NCBI RefSeq assembly: GCF_003917135.1
Contig: NZ_RPDI01000003.1
Location: 30,157 to 94,156, forward strand
Origin: Leucobacter chromiireducens
GTDB lineage: Bacteria; Actinomycetota; Actinomycetes; Actinomycetales; Microbacteriaceae
Reading direction: 5' to 3'
DNA length: 64,000 bases
Shown piece after piece: positions 34,889 to 43,710 of the stretch. Below the pieces are notes generated by a model. It had not been told where the DNA came from. It ran no database searches and worked only from the letters and a program-made list of their open reading frames with translations. Both the position numbers and the translations under genes were made by a program. Numbering within the stretch: the first letter of the stretch is position 1; the number at the start of each line of letters is the position of its first letter.

Positions 34889-35848
34889 TCAGTTTTCCAT
34901 AGAGACTGTCACGAAGTCCTCCTCAACGAGCGCCCAGTTCATTGCCCCGCCCGCCATCGCAGCGGCGCCCATCGCGACCGGCACGGTGGCCATCGGCGCG
35001 ACGACGTTCCCCGCGGCCCACACGCGCGGATGGCTCGTGCGGCCCATCGGGTCGACGGCGATGAAGCTCCCGACGGGAGTCTCCGCACGCTCGAGCGCGA
35101 GCGGCGCAACCGCGGCATCGCGTGGCCGCACCGTGCTCGCCGTGAGCATCGCGTCGAGCGGGTGCACGCGCCCGTCGTCCGTGCGCACGCCGGTGATGCC
35201 CGCCGCCTCGCCGAGCACCTCGACCACCGGCTCATGCACGATCTCCACGCCGCGCGAGCGCAGGCGGCGCTCGATCCCGGGTTCGAGCTCCCCGAGCCCG
35301 GCGGCGAACACGGTCACCCGGTCGCTCCACTGCCGCGCCAGCAGCGCCTGATGGATCGAGGCCGGCGAGGTCGTGAGTACCCCGAGCCGCCCGCCACGCA
35401 CCTCCCACCCGTGGCAGTACGGGCAGTGCAGCACCGTGCCACCCCAGTGATCGGCGAGCCCGGGCACCTCGGGCAGCTCATCGTCCGCGCCGGCCGCGAG
35501 CAGCAGAGCACGCGCGGTCACGGTGCGCGGCTCGCCCGCGACGCTGGCCTCGACGATCACGCCGGCTGCGCCTTCCCGCACCGCGGTCACCTCGCCAGCG
35601 GCGAACTCGACCCCGTAGGCTTCCGCCTCCGCGCGGCCGCGCGCGAGCAGCTCCTGCGGCGGCGTTCCGTCGTGCCCGAGCACGTTGTGCATGTGCGCGG
35701 CGAAGCGGTTGCGCGGCAGCCCACCGTCGATCACGAGGGTCGAGCGCAGCGACCGGCCGAGCGTTTGCGCGGCGCTCAGGCCGGCGGCCCCGCCCCCGAG
35801 GATCACCGCGTCGTAGCTGGCATGTGCATCGCTGGTGTGTTCAGTCAT
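34889..35848 (-). CDS. Thioredoxin-reductase-like FAD/NAD(P)H oxidoreductase
   Basis: A 319-residue pyridine nucleotide-disulfide oxidoreductase of thioredoxin reductase size. The FAD loop is YDAVILGGGAAGLSAAQTLGRS. The redox centre is CPYCHGWEVRGG (CxxC near residue 140). The C-terminal FAD block is HPRVWAAGNVVAPMATVPVAMG. The GxGxxA NADPH loop of classical TrxR is weak (GRLGVLTTSPASI), so the electron donor may differ. It is divergent from an XRE-cupin regulator gene that probably controls it. Confidence 0.88.
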   Translation of the reverse strand: MTEHTSDAHASYDAVILGGGAAGLSAAQTLGRSLRSTLVIDGGLPRNRFAAHMHNVLGHDGTPPQELLARGRAEAEAYGVEFAAGEVTAVREGAAGVIVEASVAGEPRTVTARALLLAAGADDELPEVPGLADHWGGTVLHCPYCHGWEVRGGRLGVLTTSPASIHQALLARQWSDRVTVFAAGLGELEPGIERRLRSRGVEIVHEPVVEVLGEAAGITGVRTDDGRVHPLDAMLTASTVRPRDAAVAPLALERAETPVGSFIAVDPMGRTSHPRVWAAGNVVAPMATVPVAMGAAAMAGGAMNWALVEEDFVTVSMEN

Positions 35849-35874
35849 GCGCCCATCGTGCCCGCTCCGTGCGA

Positions 35875-35904
35875 TACTGGCAATCCGTCTTGCACTATTG
35901 GCAA
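35875..35904. promoter_or_regulatory. Direct repeats TAYTGGCAA in the divergent promoter region
   Basis: TACTGGCAA (35875-35883) and TATTGGCAA (35896-35904) are 21 bases apart, two helical turns. They sit in the 67-base space between the oxidoreductase gene (-) and the XRE-cupin gene (+). This is the expected position for an operator of the encoded regulator acting on both promoters. Confidence 0.45.
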
Positions 35905-35915
35905 AGAGGTGGATC

Positions 35916-36485
35916 ATGGAAGAGTTGGCAGAAGTCGGCGTTCGGCTGCGCGCGGCCCGTCGCGAACGCGGCCTCACGCTCGTGGATCTCGCTGGCCTGG
36001 CAGGGATCTCCGTCAGCACCCTCTCCCGCCTCGAATCCGGGAAGCGCCAGGCCAGCCTCGAGCTGCTCCTCCCCCTCACCCGCGAGCTCGGGATCCGCGT
36101 CGACGATCTCCTCGCACCCCGTGACCGCGATCCGCGCGTGCGCCGCGGCGCGGTCTCCCGCGGTGGGATGACGGTCGCCCCGCTCACCCGCGAGGCGTCG
36201 GCCGTGCGCGCATTCAAGATCACGTACTCCCCGGACGCACCCGTGCGCGCGGCTCAGGTGCACGAGGGCTCGGAATGGGTGTACGTGCTCTCGGGACGCC
36301 TCACCCTCGAACTCGGCGAGCAGGTACTCGAGCTCGGTCAGGGCGAGGCCGCGGAGTTCGACACCATGACCCCCCACCGCATCCGCGCGGCCGGCGCGAA
36401 ACCGGCAGAGGTGATCAGCATCTTCAATACGGTCGGCGAGCGCCTGCACCTGCACACACCGCTGGAGAACCACCCCGCGAACTGA
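35916..36485 (+). CDS. XRE family regulator with cupin sensor domain
   Basis: A 189-residue protein. The XRE helix-turn-helix (about residues 5-60: LRAARRERGLTLVDLAGLAGISVSTLSRLESGKR) is followed by a cupin domain (about 110-180: HEGSEWVYVLSGRLTLELGEQ and MTPHRIRA with metal-type histidines). Such regulators sense small metabolites and often control adjacent genes. The ATG at 35916 has GAGG upstream. It is divergent from the FAD oxidoreductase and convergent with the CMD/AhpD fusion gene. Confidence 0.88.
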   Translation: MEELAEVGVRLRAARRERGLTLVDLAGLAGISVSTLSRLESGKRQASLELLLPLTRELGIRVDDLLAPRDRDPRVRRGAVSRGGMTVAPLTREASAVRAFKITYSPDAPVRAAQVHEGSEWVYVLSGRLTLELGEQVLELGQGEAAEFDTMTPHRIRAAGAKPAEVISIFNTVGERLHLHTPLENHPAN

Positions 36486-36515
36486 ACGCGGTGAACGTCT
36501 CTCGTCGACACGCGG

Positions 36516-37901
36516 TCACTCCCCCTGCCGCACAAGCACCGGCTCCCCAAGCGCGAGCCGGAGACGATTCGTCCCGTTCGCGTACGCGACGCTGTGTACG
36601 ATGTCGACGATCCCGAGCACGCTGACTCCGGCAGCCTTGAGCTCGAGCACGTGATCGCCGCCGAGCGCGAGCGGCGTCTCCGTCAACGCCACCGCAACCC
36701 GGGTCACTGCCTGCCAGCCCGGATCGGGCTGCGGCGCCAGCGCTCCGCTGTCGAGCAGGCTCTGCACGTCGGCGGCACGCCCAGGCGCGCGGCCCGCGAC
36801 AACCGCGTGATGCGCGGCATCGAAGACGCTGCCGTTCACCCGCGCAACGGTCAGTGCGGCGAGCTCCCGCTCGACCCGAGAGACACCTCCGAGGCCGTCC
36901 CCACCCGCTGGCGCGACCGCCTCGCGCTCGACGCTCACCCGAGCGCGCAGCGCACCGGGATCCCGCGCGAGAAGTCGCTGAAACGGGTCACTCCGCACCG
37001 CAGCTTTCTGCCGAGCATCTGCTGCATCATTCGCAGCGCCAGGGTCAAGCCAGGGCACCCAACCGAGCGGCTCCTGCGTAAACCCACGCGGGCGGGCAAG
37101 GTCCGAGTACTCGTGCACCACCGGGGCTTCCGCGTCACCGCTGCTGGTCCTGCAGGAGACCCCCACGCCCGACTCAGCCGACCACGGCGGTGGGACTGCG
37201 GTCCCCGCTGCGGCCGCCCTGCCGCGCCGCCGCTCGGTGCAGGCTCGGTTGTTCGGTGGAATGCAGAAGTCATCCGTGCCCGGGCCAGCAAGGCCGGGCG
37301 TCACCGTCGTCAGCGTCCGCAATCCCCAGGCAGCGCGCAACTGGAAGGTGAGGTAGGCGACAAGGTGTGTCAGCGAGACGATCTCGTTGGCGCCCCAGCC
37401 CGCAGCGCCCAACCGCGCGAGCGCAGGCGGAGCCGACTCGCGCGGCCGGAACACGAGCGCGTGCGCGTACGCGAGCCCCGCGCTCAGCCGAGCACCGAGT
37501 CGCATGGTCACCGCGGCGCTCGGGTGCCACCGCTCCAACCGGCGGCTCTCACGGCGAAGCGATGGCTCCCGAAACGCTCCGGCCGGCCCGCGCCGCTGCG
37601 CCGACACGCTCGCACCGCGAAGCGGAGCAACCCAATCGGGCGCCAACCGCCCGAGCTGCTCGGAATACAGTTTTACTGCGCGCGGGAATCCGTGCAGCAG
37701 CGACACAAACAGCGCGATAGCGACCCGGTCGCGGTGCGCGAATGCTCCCGATTCCGGCGCACCAAGCACGGCCCCAAGATACTCCTGCACCGCTTCGCGG
37801 GCACGCGGATACTCGGCGCGCAGTGCGCGAATGGGGCTGCCGGGATCGCTCCCACCGAGCGCGTCAAGCACATCGGGCGCGCCAGCGGGCAACGGCGTCA
37901 T
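36516..37901 (-). CDS. Fused CMD domain and alkylhydroperoxidase domain protein
   Basis: A 461-residue protein in two halves. Residues 1-200 resemble the CMD domain family usually named Avi_7170: HRDRVAIALFVSLLHGFPRAVKLY and EIVSLTHLVAYLTFQLRAAWG. Residues 270-460 resemble the alkylhydroperoxidase domain family Avi_7169: GFTQEPLGWVPWLDP, VERELAALTVARVNG, VLGIVDIVHSVAYANGTNRL. These are normally two adjacent genes; here they are one frame joined by a low-complexity linker. The AhpD redox pair expected after ARVNG is replaced by S and D (NGSVFDAAHHA), so peroxidase chemistry is probably lost. Confidence 0.68.
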   Translation of the reverse strand: MTPLPAGAPDVLDALGGSDPGSPIRALRAEYPRAREAVQEYLGAVLGAPESGAFAHRDRVAIALFVSLLHGFPRAVKLYSEQLGRLAPDWVAPLRGASVSAQRRGPAGAFREPSLRRESRRLERWHPSAAVTMRLGARLSAGLAYAHALVFRPRESAPPALARLGAAGWGANEIVSLTHLVAYLTFQLRAAWGLRTLTTVTPGLAGPGTDDFCIPPNNRACTERRRGRAAAAGTAVPPPWSAESGVGVSCRTSSGDAEAPVVHEYSDLARPRGFTQEPLGWVPWLDPGAANDAADARQKAAVRSDPFQRLLARDPGALRARVSVEREAVAPAGGDGLGGVSRVERELAALTVARVNGSVFDAAHHAVVAGRAPGRAADVQSLLDSGALAPQPDPGWQAVTRVAVALTETPLALGGDHVLELKAAGVSVLGIVDIVHSVAYANGTNRLRLALGEPVLVRQGE

Positions 37902-38213
37902 CGACAGCCACCTTCCCGGGCGCCATCCGCTCGGTGCCGCCCTGAACTCAGCCGCGGCACCCTCGGACCCGGGCCGTTGGGCTCAACCGTGGCAGTCCTG
38001 CCGAGCCTAGCCGCGCACTCGACACTCAGTTGTCAGCTGCAGGGGAAAGCGGTATACGCCGACCACTCACCCCGACTGCGCACCGTACACCCCCACGCCG
38101 GGGTGAAACACTCAGGGTGACGGGCCGGGGGCAATGGTGTGGGACGCTGAGCACCCGCGAGACACTGGAGAGGACTGGCCGCCTGGCCGAGTCCGTCGAC
38201 CGACAGGAGCCCC
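37902..38213. other. 312-base intergenic region, little recognisable
   Basis: This space is divergent between the CMD/AhpD fusion (-) and the SDR gene (+). AGCCTA at 38004-38009 reads as a -10-like TAGGCT on the minus strand and may serve the fusion gene. A small CACCCC/GGGGTG hairpin lies near 38088-38104. ACAGGAG precedes the SDR start. I see no RNA gene or coding sequence. Confidence 0.35.
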
Positions 38214-38909
38214 ATGACAGACACGACCCCGATCGCGCTCGTCACCGGAGCCAGCAGTGGCATGGGAAAGGAGATCGTGCGCGAGCTCGCGCGCACGCAC
38301 CGGGTGATCGCGGTCGGCCGGGATCCCGAACGGCTTGCGACCGTCGCCGCTGAGACCGGCGCTGTCGCCTGGCAGCTCGAGCTGACCGACGCGGCCGCGG
38401 TCGCTGCCCGCGTCGCCACGCTCGACCGACTCGACGTGCTCGTCCACGCGGCGGCGATCCTGCGGGGACTGAGCGTGGAGGCCGCCTCGGTGCATGATTG
38501 GGCCGAGCACTTCGCGGTGAATGTGACCGCGCCGGCCGAGCTCACCCGGTTGACGCTGCCGCTGCTGCGCGACCGCACGGGCACGGTGGTGTTTATCGGC
38601 TCCGGCGCTGGCACCCGGCCGGCCCCGGGAAGCGCCGTGTACACGGCGAGCAAGCATGCACTGCGGGGCCTCGCCGACGTGCTGCGCATCGACGAGGAAC
38701 CGCACCGGCTGCGTGTCGCCACCGTCGCCCCCGGGCAGACCGATACGCCGATGCTGCGCGGGATGATCCCAGGCGACGCCTACGACGCGACGCGCTACAT
38801 CCGGCCGGAGTCGGTGGCTGCAGCGGTGCGCTTTGTCGTCGATGCGCCGGTCGACGTGCAGATCACCGACGTCGCGGTGCGCCCGCGCCGGGAGCTCTCC
38901 CGCGCCTAG
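38214..38909 (+). CDS. Short-chain dehydrogenase/reductase
   Basis: A 231-residue classical SDR. The NAD(P) loop is LVTGASSGMGKEIVREL (TGxxxGxG, residues 9-25). An arginine after beta2 (AVGRDPERLA) favours NADP. The central LVHAAA replaces NNAG. The catalytic tyrosine and lysine are in YTASKHALRGLADVL (YxxxK). The substrate is unknown. ACAGGAG precedes the ATG. The gene ends just before the first copy of the composite palindromic repeat. Confidence 0.88.
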   Translation: MTDTTPIALVTGASSGMGKEIVRELARTHRVIAVGRDPERLATVAAETGAVAWQLELTDAAAVAARVATLDRLDVLVHAAAILRGLSVEAASVHDWAEHFAVNVTAPAELTRLTLPLLRDRTGTVVFIGSGAGTRPAPGSAVYTASKHALRGLADVLRIDEEPHRLRVATVAPGQTDTPMLRGMIPGDAYDATRYIRPESVAAAVRFVVDAPVDVQITDVAVRPRRELSRA

Positions 38910-38955
38910 GCGCCTGCGCCCGCTGCCCCCGCCCTCCTGTCCGTCTGCCTTCCGG

Positions 38956-39022
38956 ATCGGGGTCACTGCGGCAGGGTGTCACGCGGCTTGCACCGACGAC
39001 ACCCTGCCGCGGTGACCCCGAT
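38956..39022. repeat. Composite palindromic repeat, copy 1
   Basis: Arms 38956-38980 and 38998-39022 form a 25-bp stem (ATCGGGGTCAC...GTGACCCCGAT; GCAGGGTGTC with GACACCCTGC) with one T/G mismatch and a 17-base loop. A C-rich stretch precedes it. A G-rich stretch (39023-39070) and then GCGGGCTATGCCCGGGC (39071-39087) follow, the last part entering the 3' end of the NCS1 gene. The arms are shared with copies at 50.05 and 51.62 kb. Confidence 0.9.
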
Positions 39023-39075
39023 TCGCGGGGCGGGGCGAGGGGGTGGGGGCGAGGGGGGACGAGGGGTGGGGCGGG

Positions 39076-40485
39076 CTATGCCCGGGCAGTCGGGGACACC
39101 CGATCCTCGGGCTGCAGCGCCTCACGGCGGCGCAGCCGCACGAGCACGAGGAACACGAGCGCCGTCACCACGAAGCCGACCAACCAGGCGATGTTGATCG
39201 AACCGGCAAGCGGACCCTGGAAGATCGAGATGCTCATGAAGGGCAGCTGCGCGAGCAACCCCACGCCGTAGCTCACGAGCCCCACCGCGTTCCACCTGCC
39301 GTACTCGCCGCCCGTGCGGTCAAACAGCGCAGACACGTTGTAGTGCCCCTTCCGGACGATGAAGAAGTCCACGAGGTTGATCGCAGACCACGGGATGAGC
39401 ACGTAGAGCAGGAGGTCGAGGAAGCCGATGAACATCGTCATGAAGTCGCCCTGCCCGAGCACCGCAATGAGGGTCGCGATGCCACCAGAGATGACCGTGG
39501 TCCACACGCGCACACGCGTAGTGATGACCACTCGGAAATTGGATTGGAGCACAGTGAGCGCATTCATCACAGCGGAGTAGAGCTCAACGCCGTTGATGAG
39601 CGCGGAGCTCACCGCGAAGATGATGAGCACCACAAGCCCGATCGGGCCGAGCGTCGAGGCCAGCGCCCCGAGCGGATTGTCGGGTGCGAGCGCGCCGAGC
39701 AGCACACCCAGCCCCATCACAAACACCGAGCTCAGTACGAGCCCGAAGTAGGTGCTCCAGAAAGCGGTCTTCGGGCCCGTGGTTTTCGGGAGGTACCGAG
39801 AGTAATCGGAGACGTAGGGCGCATAGGCCAGTTGCCAGACGATCCCGACCGCGAGCATCGCGAAGAAGCCCTCCGGGGTCATCACCGCGTCGTCTCGTGA
39901 GGCGACAACGTCGGGGCGGACAGCGATGAGGACCATGGAGACGGCGACCGCAATGCCGATGATGATCGACAACCACACCATCGTGCGGCGCAGAAGGTCA
40001 TAGCCGAAAACGCACAGGACGATCCCGATCGCGGCGAAGCCGATGATCGCGACGGTGCCGTTGAAGCCAGGGAACACCTCAGCCAGCGCGTCCTTCGCGA
40101 CGAGCAGGATGCTGGCAAAGAAACCCATGAACATGATGAAGGCGATCAGCGCGAAGAGGCTCGCACCGAGATACCCGAATTGGGCGCGCGCCTGGAGCAT
40201 CTGCGGAATCCCGAGTGTCGGCCCTTGCGAGGCGTGCAGGGCTGCCCCGAACGCACCAATCACGTTGCCGGTGATAATGGCAACGAAACTCCAGCCAATC
40301 GGGAGGCCGAAGCCGCCGCTCGCCACGGCGCCAGTGACCACGGCGAGCGGCATCATGTTCAGGCTGACCCAGATTGCGAAAATCGACCAGTTGGTGCCGG
40401 TTCGTTTGTCCTCGGGGATCGGCATGATGTGTTCTTGCTCAAACGTCGCGAACGTCTGTGTCACGACGGGCGGTTCAGATGCCAT
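39076..40485 (-). CDS. NCS1 family nucleobase permease
   Basis: A 469-residue protein with about 12 hydrophobic helices, in the purine-cytosine permease branch of NCS1. EDKRTGTNWSIFAIWVSLNMMP is the entry motif, followed by LGIPQMLQARAQFGYLGA and later PYVSDYSRYLPKTTG. It probably imports a cyclic nitrogen compound such as cytosine, a purine, allantoin or a hydantoin. It is the last gene of the catabolic cluster, separated from the aminotransferase gene by a hairpin. Its final codons (ARA and stop) lie inside the composite repeat. Confidence 0.88.
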   Translation of the reverse strand: MASEPPVVTQTFATFEQEHIMPIPEDKRTGTNWSIFAIWVSLNMMPLAVVTGAVASGGFGLPIGWSFVAIITGNVIGAFGAALHASQGPTLGIPQMLQARAQFGYLGASLFALIAFIMFMGFFASILLVAKDALAEVFPGFNGTVAIIGFAAIGIVLCVFGYDLLRRTMVWLSIIIGIAVAVSMVLIAVRPDVVASRDDAVMTPEGFFAMLAVGIVWQLAYAPYVSDYSRYLPKTTGPKTAFWSTYFGLVLSSVFVMGLGVLLGALAPDNPLGALASTLGPIGLVVLIIFAVSSALINGVELYSAVMNALTVLQSNFRVVITTRVRVWTTVISGGIATLIAVLGQGDFMTMFIGFLDLLLYVLIPWSAINLVDFFIVRKGHYNVSALFDRTGGEYGRWNAVGLVSYGVGLLAQLPFMSISIFQGPLAGSINIAWLVGFVVTALVFLVLVRLRRREALQPEDRVSPTARA

Positions 40486-40520
40486 GTGGTGCGGCCCTTT
40501 CGGGGTCGGTGAAGCAGGGC

Positions 40521-40550
40521 CCGTTCCCCGGCGACGGTGCCGGGGAACGG
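40521..40550 (-). terminator. 12-bp hairpin between aminotransferase and permease genes
   Basis: CCGTTCCCCGGC (40521-40532) and GCCGGGGAACGG (40539-40550) are perfect complements around a six-base loop. Both flanking genes are on the minus strand, so it may reduce permease expression relative to the upstream genes. Confidence 0.6.
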
Positions 40551-40584
40551 GGTGATCGAGTCAGAACGAACGGGCCCGGGCGGC

Positions 40585-42021
40585 CTAAAGCCCGGCGCTC
40601 GCGGTCGCCGCGGTGAATGCGCGGTTGAGGAGGCCAGTCATCTCATCGATGTCGGCGCGCGTCGCGACGAGCGGGGGCGAGAGCTGCACGAGCGGGTTGC
40701 CTTCCGCGTCGATCGCGACGCGGCACAGCAGTCCGACCTCGGCCAGCGCGGGATTCAGGTGAGCCCCGACGAAATCGCCAGCGCTGATCGGCTGCTCGGT
40801 CCAACGCTTCGCTGCCTGGTCGGTGACGAGCTCGAAGGATCGGTGGAAGCCGTCGCCGCGCAGGTCGCCAACGATGCCAGCGTGAGCTGCAGCGACCTCT
40901 CCGAGCTTCTCCGCGAGGTACGGGCTCAGCTCGGCCACGTTGTCGACCACGGATTCGCGCTCCATGATCTCCAGGTTCTTGAGCGCGGCAGCACACGCCA
41001 CCGGGTGGCCCCCGTACGTGAGCGCGTGATTGAACATGCCGAGCTGACCGTCCAGCACCGTCTCGATGACCCGGTCGCTCGCGATCACCCCGCCGAGCGG
41101 CACGTACGCCGACGCGATCCCCTTCGCGAAGGTGATCATGTCGGGCTGGAAGCCGTAGTGGATCGAGCCGAACCAGGATCCCAATCGACCGAATCCGGTG
41201 ATGACCTCATCCGCGATCAGGAGAATGCCGTATTTGTCGCACAGTGCGCGCACTCCGGGGAAGTAGTCGGGGGTTGGCGGGGTCAGGCTCCCACCCGCGT
41301 TCTGCAGCGGCTCCATGATGATCGCGGCGACCGTGTCTGCACCCTCCTGCACGATGAGCGACTCAAGCTCGGCGAGCAGGAACGCGGTCGTCTGCTCCGC
41401 GGACTCGCCTTCGGGGCGGCGGTAGCGCTTCGTGTTGTGCGTGTGCCGCACCCCGTGCATGAGGGGCTCGAACATCTTTCGGACGTCGGTCATGCCGTTC
41501 AGGGACATCGCGCCGAAGCTTGTGCCGTGGTAAGCCACGCGCCGCGCGATGAACTTCGTCCGGGTGCCCTCACCTCGGTCGATGTGGTACTGCCTCGCGA
41601 GCTTGATCGCCGCCTCGTTCGACTCGCCGCCGCCCGAGGCGAAGAAGACACGGTTGAGGTCGCCGGGGGCGAGCTCGGCGATCTTCTGCGCGAGGAGGGC
41701 AGCTGGCGGGTGGGCGACACTCCACGTGGTCTGGTAGGGCAGCGCGGCGAGCTGATCGCGCACCGCGTCGCCCACTTCGGCACCGTGCGTGTATCCCAGC
41801 TGCACGCAGAAGAGCCCGGCCAGTCCGTCGAAGAAGCGGCGGCCGTTCTCATCAAACACTGAGCAGTGCTCACCGCGCACAAACACCGGGAGTTCATCGT
41901 CTCGGTACTTGCTGGCGGGGGTGAAGTTCATGACCAGGTGACGCTTCGCGATCTCCGCGATGCCGCTCGGAATGCTCGAGGGCTGTTCAACGGTGGTGGT
42001 GGCTTCCTGCTGCGTAGGCAT
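40585..42021 (-). CDS. Class III omega-aminotransferase
   Basis: A 478-residue PLP enzyme of aminotransferase class III. FFASGGGESNEAAIKLARQYH is the phosphate-binding region. ILLIADEVITGFGRLGSWFG contains the PLP-ring aspartate. The Schiff-base lysine is in MITFAKGIASAYVPLG. Such enzymes transaminate terminal amines (beta-alanine, GABA, putrescine, taurine types) to aldehydes; the following aldehyde dehydrogenase gene would oxidise the product. It belongs to the cluster divergent from LysR. Confidence 0.92.
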   Translation of the reverse strand: MPTQQEATTTVEQPSSIPSGIAEIAKRHLVMNFTPASKYRDDELPVFVRGEHCSVFDENGRRFFDGLAGLFCVQLGYTHGAEVGDAVRDQLAALPYQTTWSVAHPPAALLAQKIAELAPGDLNRVFFASGGGESNEAAIKLARQYHIDRGEGTRTKFIARRVAYHGTSFGAMSLNGMTDVRKMFEPLMHGVRHTHNTKRYRRPEGESAEQTTAFLLAELESLIVQEGADTVAAIIMEPLQNAGGSLTPPTPDYFPGVRALCDKYGILLIADEVITGFGRLGSWFGSIHYGFQPDMITFAKGIASAYVPLGGVIASDRVIETVLDGQLGMFNHALTYGGHPVACAAALKNLEIMERESVVDNVAELSPYLAEKLGEVAAAHAGIVGDLRGDGFHRSFELVTDQAAKRWTEQPISAGDFVGAHLNPALAEVGLLCRVAIDAEGNPLVQLSPPLVATRADIDEMTGLLNRAFTAATASAGL

Positions 42022-42163
42022 GTAGATCTTCCTCTCAGTCGGCGTTGACCGGGACGGCGACGCCGTTGGTGTTCATCGTCCCAGCCGCGCACAATGGTGT
42101 GAAATAGCGGTTTTCGCGGGGTTGCATCTCGCGATCAGATGCAGCTCCGCCCAGTGCAGCGAC

Positions 42164-43654
42164 CTAGCCCCACTGCATCCAGGTGGTCTTGTAGTCGGTG
42201 TAGTTTTCGAGCGCGTGGACGGACAGGTCCCGCCCAAAGCCCGACTGTTTGAACCCGCCGAACGGCGTCGTAAAGCCGAGCGCATCGACGGTGTTCACGG
42301 ACACGGTGCCGGCGACGAGCCGCTCGGACACTCGGTGCGCCCGCGCGAGGCTTCCCGTCCAGAGCGAGGCCGCGAGCCCATACGGCGTCTCATTGGCGCG
42401 CGCGATCGCTTCCTCCTCGGTGTCAAACGGAGCGACCACCGCAACCGGGCCGAATATCTCACGCGTGTGCACCTCGTGGTCGGCGGGCACATCGGTGACG
42501 ATGGTCGGCTCGATGAAGGCGCGCGAGCCCCCGATCTCGGGCCGCGTTCCCCCAGCGACGATCGTGCCATCGCGGCGCGCGTTCTCGATCGCGGCCCAGA
42601 CGGTGTCAGCGTGAGCCTCCGATACGAGTGATCCGATGCCACTCGCTGGATCGAGCGGGTCGCCAGGCGCATACCCACGCGCGGCCTCCCGGTAGAGGCG
42701 GAGGAACTCGTCGTACACGTCACGCTCGACGAAAATGCGCGAGTTTGCCGAACAGACCTCGCCCTGGTTGTAGAAGCTACCGAACGCGGCTTTCTCTGCG
42801 GCGAGCCGCAGGTCCTCGCAATCGGCGAAGATGAGGTTGGAGCTCTTCCCACCCGCCTCGAGCGCCAGTCGCTTCATGTTCGACTGGCCAGCGTACTGCT
42901 GCAGCTGTTTCGCGACCTCGGTCGAACCGGTGAACGCGAGCATGTCGACGTCCTCGTGCACAGCGAGTGCTCGCCCGACGACGGAGCCACGCCCGGGCAC
43001 AACGTTCAGCACGCCGGCGGGAATCCCAGCCTCGATCGCGAGCTCGGCAAGCAGCAGTGTCGAGTGCGAAGCCTCGACGGGGGGCTTCACCACGACCGTG
43101 TTCCCTGCGGCGAGCGCTGGCGCGAGCTTCCATGTGGCGATCTCGAGCGGGTAGTTCCACGGCACGATCACCGCGACCACACCCAGCGGCTCGCGCGTGA
43201 CCAGCGCCGTTGACCCTGGCGGGGTGACGGGAATGAGGTGCTCCTGCTTCTCGATGGCCTCGCCGTAGAAACGGAACAGCGCTGCTGATCCGGGGGCATC
43301 GATCGTGGTGGACTCCCGGATCGGCTTCCCCATGTCGAGTGTGTCGTACAGCGCGAACTCATCGGCACGTGCCTCAATCAGCCGGGCGAGTTCGAGCAAC
43401 CGCTCCCGGCGGAACCCAGCGCCAGCGCGCGACCAGGCTCCGCTCTCGTATGCCGCGCGAGCCGCGGCCACCGCGGCATCGACGTCAGCGATCCCGCCCG
43501 CGTGGAGTTCGGAGATCACAGCGCCCGTTGCCGGGTTCGTTTTCGTGATGCGCTCGCCCGAGACGGCATCGACGCGCGCGCCGCCAATCACGGGTCGGCC
43601 GTCAAAGGTCAGTGCGGCAGCGGTGTGCTGCCACTCGGCAAAACTGCGAGTCAT
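42164..43654 (-). CDS. Aldehyde dehydrogenase family protein
   Basis: A 496-residue NAD(P)+-dependent aldehyde dehydrogenase. The cofactor site includes VVIVPWNYPLEIATWKLAPALAAGNT-type sequence (starting near residue 150) and FTGSTEVAK. The catalytic glutamate is in LALEAGGKSSNL and the nucleophilic cysteine in YNQGEVCSANSR. It is closest in style to betaine- or gamma-aminobutyraldehyde dehydrogenases. The ATG at 43654 is chosen because the family N-terminus (TFDGRPVIGGARV) follows directly. It is paired with the class III aminotransferase. Confidence 0.92.
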   Translation of the reverse strand: MTRSFAEWQHTAAALTFDGRPVIGGARVDAVSGERITKTNPATGAVISELHAGGIADVDAAVAAARAAYESGAWSRAGAGFRRERLLELARLIEARADEFALYDTLDMGKPIRESTTIDAPGSAALFRFYGEAIEKQEHLIPVTPPGSTALVTREPLGVVAVIVPWNYPLEIATWKLAPALAAGNTVVVKPPVEASHSTLLLAELAIEAGIPAGVLNVVPGRGSVVGRALAVHEDVDMLAFTGSTEVAKQLQQYAGQSNMKRLALEAGGKSSNLIFADCEDLRLAAEKAAFGSFYNQGEVCSANSRIFVERDVYDEFLRLYREAARGYAPGDPLDPASGIGSLVSEAHADTVWAAIENARRDGTIVAGGTRPEIGGSRAFIEPTIVTDVPADHEVHTREIFGPVAVVAPFDTEEEAIARANETPYGLAASLWTGSLARAHRVSERLVAGTVSVNTVDALGFTTPFGGFKQSGFGRDLSVHALENYTDYKTTWMQWG

Positions 43655-43710
43655 GGTGTCTTCTTTCTCGGTGGCTGGGTGATCGTTCCGGCGTGCGCCG
43701 GGGAGGCCGG

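Noticed and set aside
36516..37901. CMD/AhpD fusion considered as an assembly frameshift artefact joining two genes
   Set aside because: The two halves and the linker are in one uninterrupted frame, and no internal ribosome binding site plus start stood out at the junction; still possible but not supported.
40496..40560. Hairpin considered as a cytosine- or purine-sensing riboswitch for the NCS1 permease
   Set aside because: It is a simple 12-bp stem with a six-base loop and lacks any conserved riboswitch core; a terminator is the simpler reading.
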